From Clostridiaceae bacterium (GTDB taxonomy: Bacteria > Bacillota > Clostridia > Oscillospirales > Acutalibacteraceae), in the NCBI GenBank assembly GCA_016288315.1, contig JAEEYU010000014.1, positions 1-32,021 of the forward strand: a stretch of 32,021 nucleotides of DNA, given 5' to 3'. Each line of letters begins with the position of its first letter. The first letter of the stretch is position 1. Positions 8,128 through 15,430 of the stretch are shown here, piece after piece. The position numbers and the translations under genes are program-made. Below the pieces are notes generated by a model. That model ran no database searches. It worked only from the letters and a program-made list of their open reading frames with translations, and had not been told where the DNA came from.

Positions 8128-8658
8128 CTATTTCTGCCAGATTGAAACACTTGTTTCATCATCATAGGGCGGAATTTTAACCACTATAACTTCGCTTCTG
8201 GCCGTGGGAACGTTTTTGCCGACATAATCGGCTACAACCGGCAATTCTCTGTGCCCTCTGTCGATAAGAACGGCAAGCTGAATCTTTGCCGGTCTGCCCA
8301 TGGCTATTATTGCCTCCATGGCGGCACGCGCCGTTCTGCCCGTGTAAAGGACATCATCAACCATTATTACGGTTTTGCCCTCAACCGAGATTTCGGGCTC
8401 GGCGGATTTTGCGGTGCGGGCGATGTTCTGAGCAAGATCGTCGCGGTAATTGGTAACATCAAGAAACGCCGTTTCGACATTGACGCCGAGAGCGGCGACT
8501 TTTTCGGAAAGAATCTGAGCCAGAGCCGTTCCCCTGCTTTTTATGCCGATTATGCATAAATCCGTCTCGCCGGGATTGCGCTCGACAATCTCATGAGATA
8601 TTCTTGTGAGCGAGCGGTTGACGGCGGAAGAGTCCATAATATAAGATTTAAACTCCAT
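8128..8658 (-). CDS. pyrR: PyrR: pyr attenuation regulator / uracil phosphoribosyltransferase
   Basis: A 176-residue protein when started at the ATG at 8658, which has GGGGGT seven bases upstream and opens MEFKSYIMDSSAVNRSLTRI as is usual for PyrR. A 15-residue upstream extension would run back into the attenuator and is rejected. The PRPP-binding loop is VIMVDDVLYTGRTARAAM. PyrR binds UMP and then the conserved leader RNA hairpin, promoting termination; it also has uracil phosphoribosyltransferase activity. The cognate RNA target is directly upstream (8677-8757), so PyrR should autoregulate itself and uraA. The operon lacks de novo pyrimidine genes and appears dedicated to salvage. Confidence 0.95.
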   Translation of the reverse strand: MEFKSYIMDSSAVNRSLTRISHEIVERNPGETDLCIIGIKSRGTALAQILSEKVAALGVNVETAFLDVTNYRDDLAQNIARTAKSAEPEISVEGKTVIMVDDVLYTGRTARAAMEAIIAMGRPAKIQLAVLIDRGHRELPVVADYVGKNVPTARSEVIVVKIPPYDDETSVSIWQK

Positions 8659-8676
8659 TTTGACCCCCGATATAAC

Positions 8677-8709
8677 AAAAAAGCGGCTCCTGCCCTCCGG
8701 CAAGACCGC
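8677..8709 (-). terminator. Attenuator terminator of the pyrR leader
   Basis: On the minus strand, GCGGTCTTGCC pairs with GGCAGGAGCCGC with one bulged G, followed by TTTTTT. It stops transcription 18 bases before the pyrR start when PyrR-UMP holds the leader in its binding conformation. Confidence 0.92.
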
Positions 8710-8757
8710 AAAACTGCATTATAATCATCTTGCCGGCCTCTCTGTGCCATCTTAAAG
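8697..8757 (-). promoter_or_regulatory. PyrR-responsive RNA leader (binding hairpin and antiterminator)
   Basis: The minus strand reads AAGATGGCACAGAGAGGCC, containing the conserved CAGAGAGG loop of PyrR-binding hairpins; GGC/GCC closes the loop and TCTT/AAGA makes a lower stem. The 3' arm CCGGCAAGA (8728-8736) can instead pair perfectly over 9 bp with TCTTGCCGG (8697-8705), the 5' half of the terminator, forming an antiterminator. The three mutually exclusive structures match the Bacillus pyr mechanism. Confidence 0.9.
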
Positions 8758-8773
8758 ACTTTTTACGCAAATA

Positions 8774-8802
8774 ATTGTATCACGGCAGATATTGTTTGTA
8801 AA
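8774..8802 (-). promoter_or_regulatory. Promoter of the pyrR-uraA operon
   Basis: On the minus strand, TTTACA (8797-8802), a 17-base spacer and TACAAT (8774-8779). It is placed so that transcription starts just before the PyrR-binding hairpin. Confidence 0.8.
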
Positions 8803-8838
8803 GATGTTTTTATTAAAATAATACACAAAATGTTGCGG

Positions 8839-8867
8839 TTGCAGAAAAAATGCCAATGTTATATAAT
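8839..8867 (+). promoter_or_regulatory. Promoter of the lipid kinase gene
   Basis: TTGCAG (8839-8844), a 17-base spacer and a perfect TATAAT (8862-8867), 30 bases before the start codon and divergent from the pyrR promoter. Confidence 0.78.
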
Positions 8868-8897
8868 AATAAGGAATATTATACAGAGGTTTAATCC

Positions 8898-10109
8898 ATG
8901 AGCGAAGAAAAAAAAGCGTTATTAATCGTAAACCCCAAGTCGGGAAAAGACAGAACAAGAGCAAATCCGATGAACGTTGTTGACCGCCTTTCGTCGGCGG
9001 GTTATGTGTTTACCGTGCGCAACACCACCTGTGCGGGAGATGCGACAAACATCGTAAAGGAGTGCGGTCCCGAGCACGACATTATTGTATGCTGCGGCGG
9101 CGACGGCACACTCAACGAAGTTATAAACGGAGTAATGCAGCTCGACAAGAGAGTAAAAGTCGGTTACATTCCGATGGGCTCAACGAACGACCTTGCAAAC
9201 ACAATGGGAATCCCCTCCGACCTTGACAAGGCGGCAAATCTTATTTGCGAAGGCCGCACTAACGGCTACGATATCGGAATGTTCAACAACAAGTTTTACA
9301 CATACATTGCATCATTCGGAACGGGCGTTGACATGTCATACACCACACCGCAGATTCTCAAAAACCTGTTCGGTCACGGCGGATATATGATAAATGCGTT
9401 TGTTCTGAAATTAGGGCATAACATACGCAATATAAAGCCGATACATGCGCGTTTTGAATATGACGGCGGAGTAATTGACGACCACTTCTTTCTCGGTGCC
9501 GTTTCAAACTCCACAAGCGTTGCCGGTATTTTTAAGTTCAATGAGGATGATGTCAAGCTTGACGACGGTGTGTTTGAGGTTCTGCTCGTTCGCAAAATCA
9601 AAAACGTTGCCGATGCTTTTGCGATGCTCGGTAAAATTGCAAGACGCAATTACGACGGCGATTCGCTGATATATCTCAAAACAAAGAGCGCAAAATTCAC
9701 ATTTGACGAGCCGATTCCGTGGACGCTTGACGGCGAGTTCGGCGGCGAGGTTCAGGATGTGCACATAAACATTCTGCCCAAGGCGCTTGAGATATTCTCA
9801 ACGGAGAACAAAATGTTTTTGGGCGATGTTGCTCAGCCGACATTTGTGCGTGAAGAAAAGCAGAAGAAAAAACGCCGTTTCAGAAAAGACAAGGTTGAAG
9901 AGGCACCCGTGGAAGTTCCGCTGGATGAACTTGAAGAGACCGAGGTTGTTGATGATGACGACACACCCGTTGAGGAAACAGTTCAGGAAGAAAAAGCAAA
10001 GAAAAAGTGTTTTCTGAAAAAAGAAAAGAACACCGCCGAAACTGCCGAAAGCGAAGAAGAAACAGCAGCCGCTGACGATGAGAACACCGAAGCGGGAGAA
10101 ACAGAATAA
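8898..10109 (+). CDS. Diacylglycerol/lipid kinase (YegS/DagK family) with a long charged C-terminal tail
   Basis: A 403-residue protein. The catalytic DAGK domain has NPKSGK at 12-17, the nucleotide-binding GGDGTLNEVINGV from residue 67 and GSTNDLA at 94-100. The beta-rich C-terminal domain ends near residue 310. Family members phosphorylate diacylglycerol or related lipids at the membrane, returning lipid turnover products to phosphatidic acid. The last ~89 residues (315-403) are not part of the family core: a basic patch (KQKKKRRFRKDK) is followed by a very acidic stretch with DDDD, a second basic patch around KAKKKCFLKK and another acidic end. This looks disordered and may bind membrane or partners. 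The gene has its own promoter and terminator. The lipid substrate is inferred from the family. Confidence 0.88.
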   Translation: MSEEKKALLIVNPKSGKDRTRANPMNVVDRLSSAGYVFTVRNTTCAGDATNIVKECGPEHDIIVCCGGDGTLNEVINGVMQLDKRVKVGYIPMGSTNDLANTMGIPSDLDKAANLICEGRTNGYDIGMFNNKFYTYIASFGTGVDMSYTTPQILKNLFGHGGYMINAFVLKLGHNIRNIKPIHARFEYDGGVIDDHFFLGAVSNSTSVAGIFKFNEDDVKLDDGVFEVLLVRKIKNVADAFAMLGKIARRNYDGDSLIYLKTKSAKFTFDEPIPWTLDGEFGGEVQDVHINILPKALEIFSTENKMFLGDVAQPTFVREEKQKKKRRFRKDKVEEAPVEVPLDELEETEVVDDDDTPVEETVQEEKAKKKCFLKKEKNTAETAESEEETAAADDENTEAGETE

Positions 10110-10123
10110 AAATAAAGATTACA

Positions 10124-10161
10124 ACCGTATCGAGTTTAAGCCGATACGGTTTTTCTTTTTT
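10124..10161 (+). terminator. Terminator after the lipid kinase gene
   Basis: A perfect 9-bp stem (ACCGTATCG/CGATACGGT, 10124-10132 and 10142-10150) is followed by TTTTCTTTTTT. Confidence 0.92.
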
Positions 10162-10207
10162 GGTAGTTTTATATTCTTCGGGACATTACATTTTTTAAGA
10201 ATCTGTA

Positions 10208-10236
10208 TTGATTTTATTCAGTCAAGGGTATATAAT
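10208..10236 (+). promoter_or_regulatory. Promoter of the secreted hydrolase gene
   Basis: TTGATT (10208-10213), a 17-base spacer and a perfect TATAAT (10231-10236) lie 29 bases before the preferred start. Confidence 0.7.
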
Positions 10237-10265
10237 AGATAAAAAATATACGGATGGATGGAAGA

Positions 10266-11885
10266 ATGAACAGCTTTTATAAAATAATATCATTTATACT
10301 TGTTTTTGCTCTCACGGCTCCCTGCCTTATTGCTTTTTCAAAGACTGACGCATCCGCCTACCCCGGAAGGGTTCCCGTGATAGTTGTTTACGGCGAGGAC
10401 ACTCCCCTCGGAATAAAGCAGGCGGACGGCAGTTTCAAGCCCGTAGATGCGGAAATTGACGTTGAAAAGGTTAAGCACGCTTTTCTTGACGACCCGGACA
10501 TTATAATCAGAGCATCTCTCACGCAGGACTGGACCGAGGTTTGCGACATCATAACAGAGCTTTTGATTGACACTTATAAAGACATTGCGCTTGATGAAAA
10601 CGGAGAGCCGAAAAACGGCACCGAGAGCACGATGACATATAACAAGAAGGCGCTTAAAACCGCTTTCACAAACCCGAATTCCAACATTTTCGCATACGGC
10701 TTCAACTACGACTGGCGGCTTGACCCGTATGAGAACATGGAAAAGCTGCGCACCTACATTGAGGACGTTCTTGAGGCGACCGGCAGTGAAAAATACGCTC
10801 TTTACGGAAGATGCGAGGGCGCCTGCCTTGAGGCGACATATTACGACATATATAAAGACGACCGCATTACCGATATTATTTTGAGCCATTCCGGTCTTCA
10901 CGGTATGCCGCCAATAGGCGAGGCGTTCAGCGGCAATCTCACGGTCAATGCGGACTCGGTTGAAAGATTTGTTTATGAATATGATATGGGCATAAACTAT
11001 AAAGTCAGCGACGGCATAACGCTGACGGACGACCTTATACGCCAGATTCTGAAAATACTTGTTGACATTTACGGGCTCGATATGTTCTGCTGGGTTACGA
11101 CAAATGCATATCAGCATATTTATGATTACATTACGCCGAGAGTTCTCAAGCACTGTTTCGGCTCGTTCCCGGGCTACTGGGCGATGTGCGAAGACAAATA
11201 TTATGAAGATGCGAAGAAGGTTGTGTTTGCGGGCGAAGAAGAAAAATACGCAAACTTCATAAAGAAAATAGACCATTACCATTACACGATAATGACACGC
11301 GCCGGGGAGATACTTAAAGAGGCATCCGACAACGGCATCAAGATTTCAAGCATTGTGAAATACGGAAATCAGCAATGCCCGGGAATTGAAGACAGCAACG
11401 CCCTTTCGGACCAGTTAGTCAAGGTTTCGCAGGCAAGTCTGGGCGCTTACACCTGCGGAAACGACACTTATTTTTCAGAGAGCTATGTAAAGAGCGAAAC
11501 CGCAAAAGGGAACGGGAAATATATATCACCCGACCTTAAAATCAACGCTTCAACCTGTATGTTCCCCGACACCACCTGGTTTGTCAAAAATGTTGCGCAC
11601 AAGTTAAACCCCATGCCCGTAAACGAGCTGGTTTTTGCGATTGTAAACAGAGAAGATGCGACAGTTGACACTTACGAGGAATACCCTCAGTTCCTGTATT
11701 ATGACGATGAGAATGACAGGCTTGTTCCGCTTGACCCAAAGGTTCACAAGGTTAAATCAGATGAATTTAACGAGAAGATTGCGGACACACCGATAAGAAA
11801 GATAAAGATTATTTTCAAGCCGCTGTTTGATTTTATAACTATACTTGTAAAAATATTCGGTGTTCAGCCGAGAGCGGGACATTGA
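10266..11885 (+). CDS. Secreted alpha/beta-hydrolase (LCAT/lipase-like) with a Cys nucleophile elbow
   Basis: A 539-residue protein from ATG 10266, chosen because GGATGGAAG lies just upstream; an in-frame ATG at 10254 has no ribosome binding site. An N-terminal signal peptide or anchor (residues 1-27, FILVFALTAPCLIAF) sends it outside the membrane. A beta-strand with VPVIVVYGED and the later FAYGFNYDWRLDPYENMEKL resemble lecithin:cholesterol acyltransferase-type lipases, where an F-x-YDWR segment precedes the nucleophile strand. The elbow reads YGRCEGAC, so Cys183 sits where Ser is expected in GxSxG. Asp435 (PDTTW) and His445 (KNVAHK) are candidate triad partners. It is a single-gene unit with its own promoter and terminator. 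The substrate is unknown; an acyltransferase, esterase or inactive relative are all possible. Confidence 0.65.
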   Translation: MNSFYKIISFILVFALTAPCLIAFSKTDASAYPGRVPVIVVYGEDTPLGIKQADGSFKPVDAEIDVEKVKHAFLDDPDIIIRASLTQDWTEVCDIITELLIDTYKDIALDENGEPKNGTESTMTYNKKALKTAFTNPNSNIFAYGFNYDWRLDPYENMEKLRTYIEDVLEATGSEKYALYGRCEGACLEATYYDIYKDDRITDIILSHSGLHGMPPIGEAFSGNLTVNADSVERFVYEYDMGINYKVSDGITLTDDLIRQILKILVDIYGLDMFCWVTTNAYQHIYDYITPRVLKHCFGSFPGYWAMCEDKYYEDAKKVVFAGEEEKYANFIKKIDHYHYTIMTRAGEILKEASDNGIKISSIVKYGNQQCPGIEDSNALSDQLVKVSQASLGAYTCGNDTYFSESYVKSETAKGNGKYISPDLKINASTCMFPDTTWFVKNVAHKLNPMPVNELVFAIVNREDATVDTYEEYPQFLYYDDENDRLVPLDPKVHKVKSDEFNEKIADTPIRKIKIIFKPLFDFITILVKIFGVQPRAGH

Positions 11886-11899
11886 AAGCAACGATAAAA

Positions 11900-11934
11900 A
11901 AACCTCTGCCGTTAAAAACGGCGGAGGTTTTTTT
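11900..11934 (+). terminator. Terminator after the secreted hydrolase gene
   Basis: AACCTCTGCCGTT and AACGGCGGAGGTT pair over about 13 bp with one mismatch around an AAA loop, followed by seven T. It lies 14 bases past the stop. Confidence 0.93.
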
Positions 11935-11991
11935 ATTGTAATCACATTATACAAATATATTTTTCAAATCTGGTGTTCTTTGTAAAATATG

Positions 11992-12011
11992 TTATTGACA
12001 TATGTCAATAA
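11992..12011. promoter_or_regulatory. Perfect 20-bp palindrome, candidate operator
   Basis: TTATTGACAT followed by ATGTCAATAA is self-complementary over all 20 bases. It contains the -35 hexamer TTGACA (11995-12000) of the following promoter, so a bound protein would block or alter RNA polymerase entry. The core TTGAC-N4-GTCAA also resembles CRP/FNR-type sites. The adjacent DUF134 regulator is the simplest candidate ligand (inference). Confidence 0.7.
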
Positions 12012-12022
12012 TGTTATATAAT
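11995..12022 (+). promoter_or_regulatory. Promoter of the DUF134-pfl operon
   Basis: A perfect TTGACA (11995-12000), a 16-base spacer and a perfect TATAAT (12017-12022). The untranslated leader before the DUF134 start is about 68 bases. Confidence 0.85.
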
Positions 12023-12096
12023 GTATTTGTAAAGTCAGATAAGTGCTTCTGATAACTACATCTTGTAACGGTAAAAAACAATCCGGAGGTTTTAAA

Positions 12097-12462
12097 ATGG
12101 CGAGACCCCGAAAAAGCAGATTTATCTGCGGATATCCGCACAACATAGGTTTCCGCCCATACGGCGACTATGCGGAGTCGGTCGAACTTGCTTTTGACGA
12201 GTATGAGGCGTTCCGGCTGATAGACACGCTTGAATACACGCAGGAGGAATGCGCAAGGCAGATGAACGTTGCGCGTTCGACGGTGGCTTCGATTTATGAG
12301 AGCGCCAGAGCCAAAATCGCCGATTCGGTTGTTCACGGCAAGGCGATAAACATACACGGCGGAGATGTTCAGCTGTGCCCATACGCTTCGCTGTGCTGCG
12401 GAAGCTGCGGAAAGAAAGACTGCAAAACTTGTAACAAGTGCCCGAAAGGAGAAAAAATATGA
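12097..12462 (+). CDS. DUF134 family helix-turn-helix DNA-binding protein
   Basis: A 121-residue protein from ATG 12097, fixed by GGAGG at 12085-12089 and the standard opening [14 protein letters not shown]. The central region ([23 protein letters not shown], then [17 protein letters not shown]) is a sigma-70 region 4-like helix-turn-helix, characteristic of DUF134. The C-terminal 30 residues are cysteine-rich with seven Cys ([19 protein letters not shown] and one more), suggesting a metal or Fe-S site. This gene heads the operon and its stop overlaps the pflB start as ATGA. It is a plausible sensor-regulator of fermentation genes acting on the palindrome 86 bases upstream. Both the regulatory role and the cofactor are inference. 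Confidence 0.85.
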   Translation: MARPRKSRFICGYPHNIGFRPYGDYAESVELAFDEYEAFRLIDTLEYTQEECARQMNVARSTVASIYESARAKIADSVVHGKAINIHGGDVQLCPYASLCCGSCGKKDCKTCNKCPKGEKI

Positions 12463-14702
12463 ACGACAACAGAACTGCGTGGAGAAGCTTTAACAAGGGC
12501 GTATGGTGCGATGACATCAACGTCTCCAACTTTATAAAAATGAATTACACCGCCTATGACGGCGATTCAACATTTCTTGAAGGTCCGACCGCAAGAACAC
12601 AGAAGGAAATGAAACGTGTTCACGAGTTTCTGATTGCGGAAAACGAAAAAGGCGGCGTTCTCAACGTTGACACAACGAAGGTAATTACAATACTCTCCCA
12701 CCCTGCGGGCTATGTTGTTGACAAAGACACCGACATTATTGTCGGCCTTCAGACCGACGAGCCGCTCAAGAGAGGCGTTTCTCCGTTTGCCGGAATACGC
12801 AGTTCCGTTCAGGCGTGCAACGCATACGGCTATGAAATGAGCGACAAAATCAAGGACGAATTCACCTACAGAACAACGCACAACACCGGCGTATTCCGCG
12901 CATACACCGACACAATGAAAAAGGCGCGCCACGCAGGTATTCTCACCGGTCTGCCCGATGCATACGCACGCGGAAGAATAATCGGCGACTACCGCAGAAT
13001 TGCGCTCTACGGCATGGATTTTCTTATTGAAAAGAAGAAATATGACAAAGACAAGCTGGGCGAGAAGGAATACCTTGACGATGAAACGATTCACCTGCTC
13101 GAGGACCTTGCGAAGCAGATTGAATTCATGTATCAGTTAAAGGAGCTTGCGCTGCTTTACGGCTATGACATTTCAAAGCCGGCAACAAACGCTTTTGAGG
13201 CGGTTCAGTGGCTGTATTTCGGCTATCTCGGAGCTGTCAAAGAACAAAACGGCGCGGCAAATTCAATCGGCAGAATCGCCGAATTCATGGATATTTATAT
13301 TGAAAGAGACCTCAGGGAGAACGCTCTTACCGAGCAGAAGGCACAGGAGCTTATTGACGACCTTGTTATTAAACTTCGCCTTGTCCGCCATCTGAGAACG
13401 CCCGAATATAACGACCTGTTTGCAGGCGACCCCGTATGGGTTACGCTTGCGGTGGCAGGTGTTACCAACGAGGGCAAGCACATGGTTTCGAAAACCAGTT
13501 ACCGCGTGCTCAACACGCTATACAATCTCGGTTCATCCGCCGAGCCGAACATAACCGTTCTGTGGTCCGAGAGACTGCCGGAGAACTTCAAGAAGTTCTG
13601 CGCAAAGGTCAGCATTGACACGGACTCCATACAGTATGAGAACGACGACCTGATGAGAAGAATGTATGGCGACGACTACGCCATTGCCTGCTGTGTTTCC
13701 GCCATGAAGATGGGCAAACAGATGCAGTTCTTCGGTGCGAGATGCAACCTTGCAAAAATTCTGCTTATGACGCTTAACGGCGGTAAAGACGAAATAGCGG
13801 GCGACCAAATTGCACCCGAGGGTGTTGCCTTCGGCGACGAGGTTCTTGACTTTGACAAGGTTTACACGGAATACAAGAACTATCTTAAATGGCTTGCGAA
13901 GCTCTATGTAAACACGATGAATATAATTCACTTCATGCACGACAAATACGCCTATGAAAGACTTATGATGTCGCTGCACGACACGGATGTTGAGAGACTT
14001 ATGGCCTTCGGTGTTTCGGGCTTCTCCGTTGCGGTTGACTCTCTCTCGGCAATCAAATACGCAAAGGTTTACCCCGTTCGCGACGAGCGCGGGCTTATTA
14101 CCGACTTTGAAATCAAGGGCAGTTTCCCGAAATACGGCAACGACGACGACAGGGTTGACCTTATCGGCAAGGACCTTATTGAATATTTCTACCGTGAGCT
14201 CTGCAAAACTCCCGCTTACAGAGGAGCGAAGCATACGCTCTCGATTCTCACCATTACATCAAACGTTATGTATGGCAGAAAGACCGGTTCGACCCCCGAC
14301 GGAAGAAAAGCGGGCGAGCCGTTTGCTCCGGGCGCAAACCCGATGCACGGCAGAGACGCAGAAGGCGCACTTGCATCGCTCAACTCCGTTGCAAAGCTTG
14401 ACTACGCCTGCTGCAGAGACGGCATTTCAAATACATTCTCAATTACTCCCGACGCATTGGGCAAAAACGAGGACGACAGAATAAACCACCTTGTGACAAT
14501 GCTTGACGGCTACTTCCTGCAGGACGCTCACCACCTCAACGTCAACGTTCTTAACAGAGAAAAGCTTGTTGCGGCAATGAACGACCCGACGCTCTACCCC
14601 TCGCTGACAATAAGAGTTTCCGGTTATGCGGTTAACTTCAACAAGCTCACGAGAGACAAGCAGGAAGAGGTTATTGCCCGGACTTTCCACCATGCAATGT
14701 AA
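12459..14702 (+). CDS. pflB: Formate C-acetyltransferase (pyruvate formate-lyase)
   Basis: A 747-residue glycyl radical enzyme from ATG 12459 (AAAGGAG upstream). The catalytic cysteine pair is Cys411-Cys412 in [18 protein letters not shown], which is specific to true PFL rather than other glycyl radical enzymes. The radical Gly722 lies in [10 protein letters not shown] near the C-terminus. It converts pyruvate and CoA to acetyl-CoA and formate in the anaerobic cytoplasm. The length is close to E. coli PflB (760). The ATGA overlap with the DUF134 gene makes translation coupled, and the activase follows with a 1-bp gap. All residues needed for activity are present. Confidence 0.96.
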   Translation: MNDNRTAWRSFNKGVWCDDINVSNFIKMNYTAYDGDSTFLEGPTARTQKEMKRVHEFLIAENEKGGVLNVDTTKVITILSHPAGYVVDKDTDIIVGLQTDEPLKRGVSPFAGIRSSVQACNAYGYEMSDKIKDEFTYRTTHNTGVFRAYTDTMKKARHAGILTGLPDAYARGRIIGDYRRIALYGMDFLIEKKKYDKDKLGEKEYLDDETIHLLEDLAKQIEFMYQLKELALLYGYDISKPATNAFEAVQWLYFGYLGAVKEQNGAANSIGRIAEFMDIYIERDLRENALTEQKAQELIDDLVIKLRLVRHLRTPEYNDLFAGDPVWVTLAVAGVTNEGKHMVSKTSYRVLNTLYNLGSSAEPNITVLWSERLPENFKKFCAKVSIDTDSIQYENDDLMRRMYGDDYAIACCVSAMKMGKQMQFFGARCNLAKILLMTLNGGKDEIAGDQIAPEGVAFGDEVLDFDKVYTEYKNYLKWLAKLYVNTMNIIHFMHDKYAYERLMMSLHDTDVERLMAFGVSGFSVAVDSLSAIKYAKVYPVRDERGLITDFEIKGSFPKYGNDDDRVDLIGKDLIEYFYRELCKTPAYRGAKHTLSILTITSNVMYGRKTGSTPDGRKAGEPFAPGANPMHGRDAEGALASLNSVAKLDYACCRDGISNTFSITPDALGKNEDDRINHLVTMLDGYFLQDAHHLNVNVLNREKLVAAMNDPTLYPSLTIRVSGYAVNFNKLTRDKQEEVIARTFHHAM

Positions 14703-14703
14703 T

Positions 14704-15429
14704 ATGGCGGACATTCATTCTTTTGAATCCTTTGCCGCCGTTGACGGCGAGGGCATAAGATATGCGGTGTTTTTCACCGGCTGCCCCCTGAGGTGCGCAT
14801 ACTGCCACAACCCCGACACCTGGCATCGCTCCGGCAACGAAATGACCGCCGAAGAGGTTTTTAACAAAATCAGACGGTATAAGCCGTATTTCCGGAACGG
14901 CGGCGGTGTTACTTTTTCGGGCGGAGAACCGCTGTTAAACAGTGATTTTATAAATGAGATATATCCTCTTTTGCAAAGTGAAGGAATCGGTTACTGTATT
15001 GACACGTCGGGAAGCGTTGAACTGACGGACAGTGTCAGGCACTCCGTTGACAATGCGGACATGGTTATTCTTGACATCAAATTTCACGATGCCGGAAAGT
15101 ATAAGAAATACACCGGCGGAGATATTGAAAAGCCGCTCGCCTTGGGAAGATACTGCACCGAAAAGGGCAGACGGCTTGTTCTCAGGACGGTTATTGTGCC
15201 GGGTATAAACGACACGGAAGAAGATGTCGGGGAATATGCACGGTATGTTACGGAAAACGGTCTGAAATTTGAAAAATACGAATTGCTCGCATTTCACACA
15301 ATGGGATTTTTCAAATATGAAAATCTCTCGATTGAAAACCCGCTTGTTCACACTCCCGCGCTTGAGGCGAAAAAACTGAATGAGCTGCAGACATATCTCA
15401 ATGAAATTCTGAAATCTCAAGAGGGATAA
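14704..15429 (+). CDS. pflA: Pyruvate formate-lyase activating enzyme (radical SAM)
   Basis: A 241-residue radical SAM enzyme. Family starts resemble MADIHSFESFAAVDGEG, which selects ATG 14704; an in-frame ATG at 14692 inside the end of pflB is an alternative, and neither has a clear ribosome binding site, so translation is probably coupled to pflB. The [4Fe-4S]-binding CX3CX2C motif is Cys27-Cys31-Cys34 in GCPLRCAYCHNPDTW, and GGVTFSGGEPLL is the SAM-binding GGE motif. The enzyme abstracts a hydrogen from PflB Gly722 to install the radical. Size matches E. coli PflA (246). Confidence 0.95.
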   Translation: MADIHSFESFAAVDGEGIRYAVFFTGCPLRCAYCHNPDTWHRSGNEMTAEEVFNKIRRYKPYFRNGGGVTFSGGEPLLNSDFINEIYPLLQSEGIGYCIDTSGSVELTDSVRHSVDNADMVILDIKFHDAGKYKKYTGGDIEKPLALGRYCTEKGRRLVLRTVIVPGINDTEEDVGEYARYVTENGLKFEKYELLAFHTMGFFKYENLSIENPLVHTPALEAKKLNELQTYLNEILKSQEG

Positions 15430-15430
15430 G

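Noticed and set aside
8659-8703. Longer N-terminus of PyrR
   Set aside because: It would be encoded by the attenuator hairpin; ATG 8658 has a good ribosome binding site and the normal PyrR start.
10338-11282. Long minus-strand open frame (314 codons) opposite the secreted hydrolase
   Set aside because: It lies entirely against a well-supported gene with promoter and terminator, has no family features, and reflects codon bias on the other strand.
13533-14234. 233-codon minus-strand frame within pflB
   Set aside because: Shadow of pflB; it covers the region of the catalytic Cys pair and has no ribosome binding site or recognisable domain.
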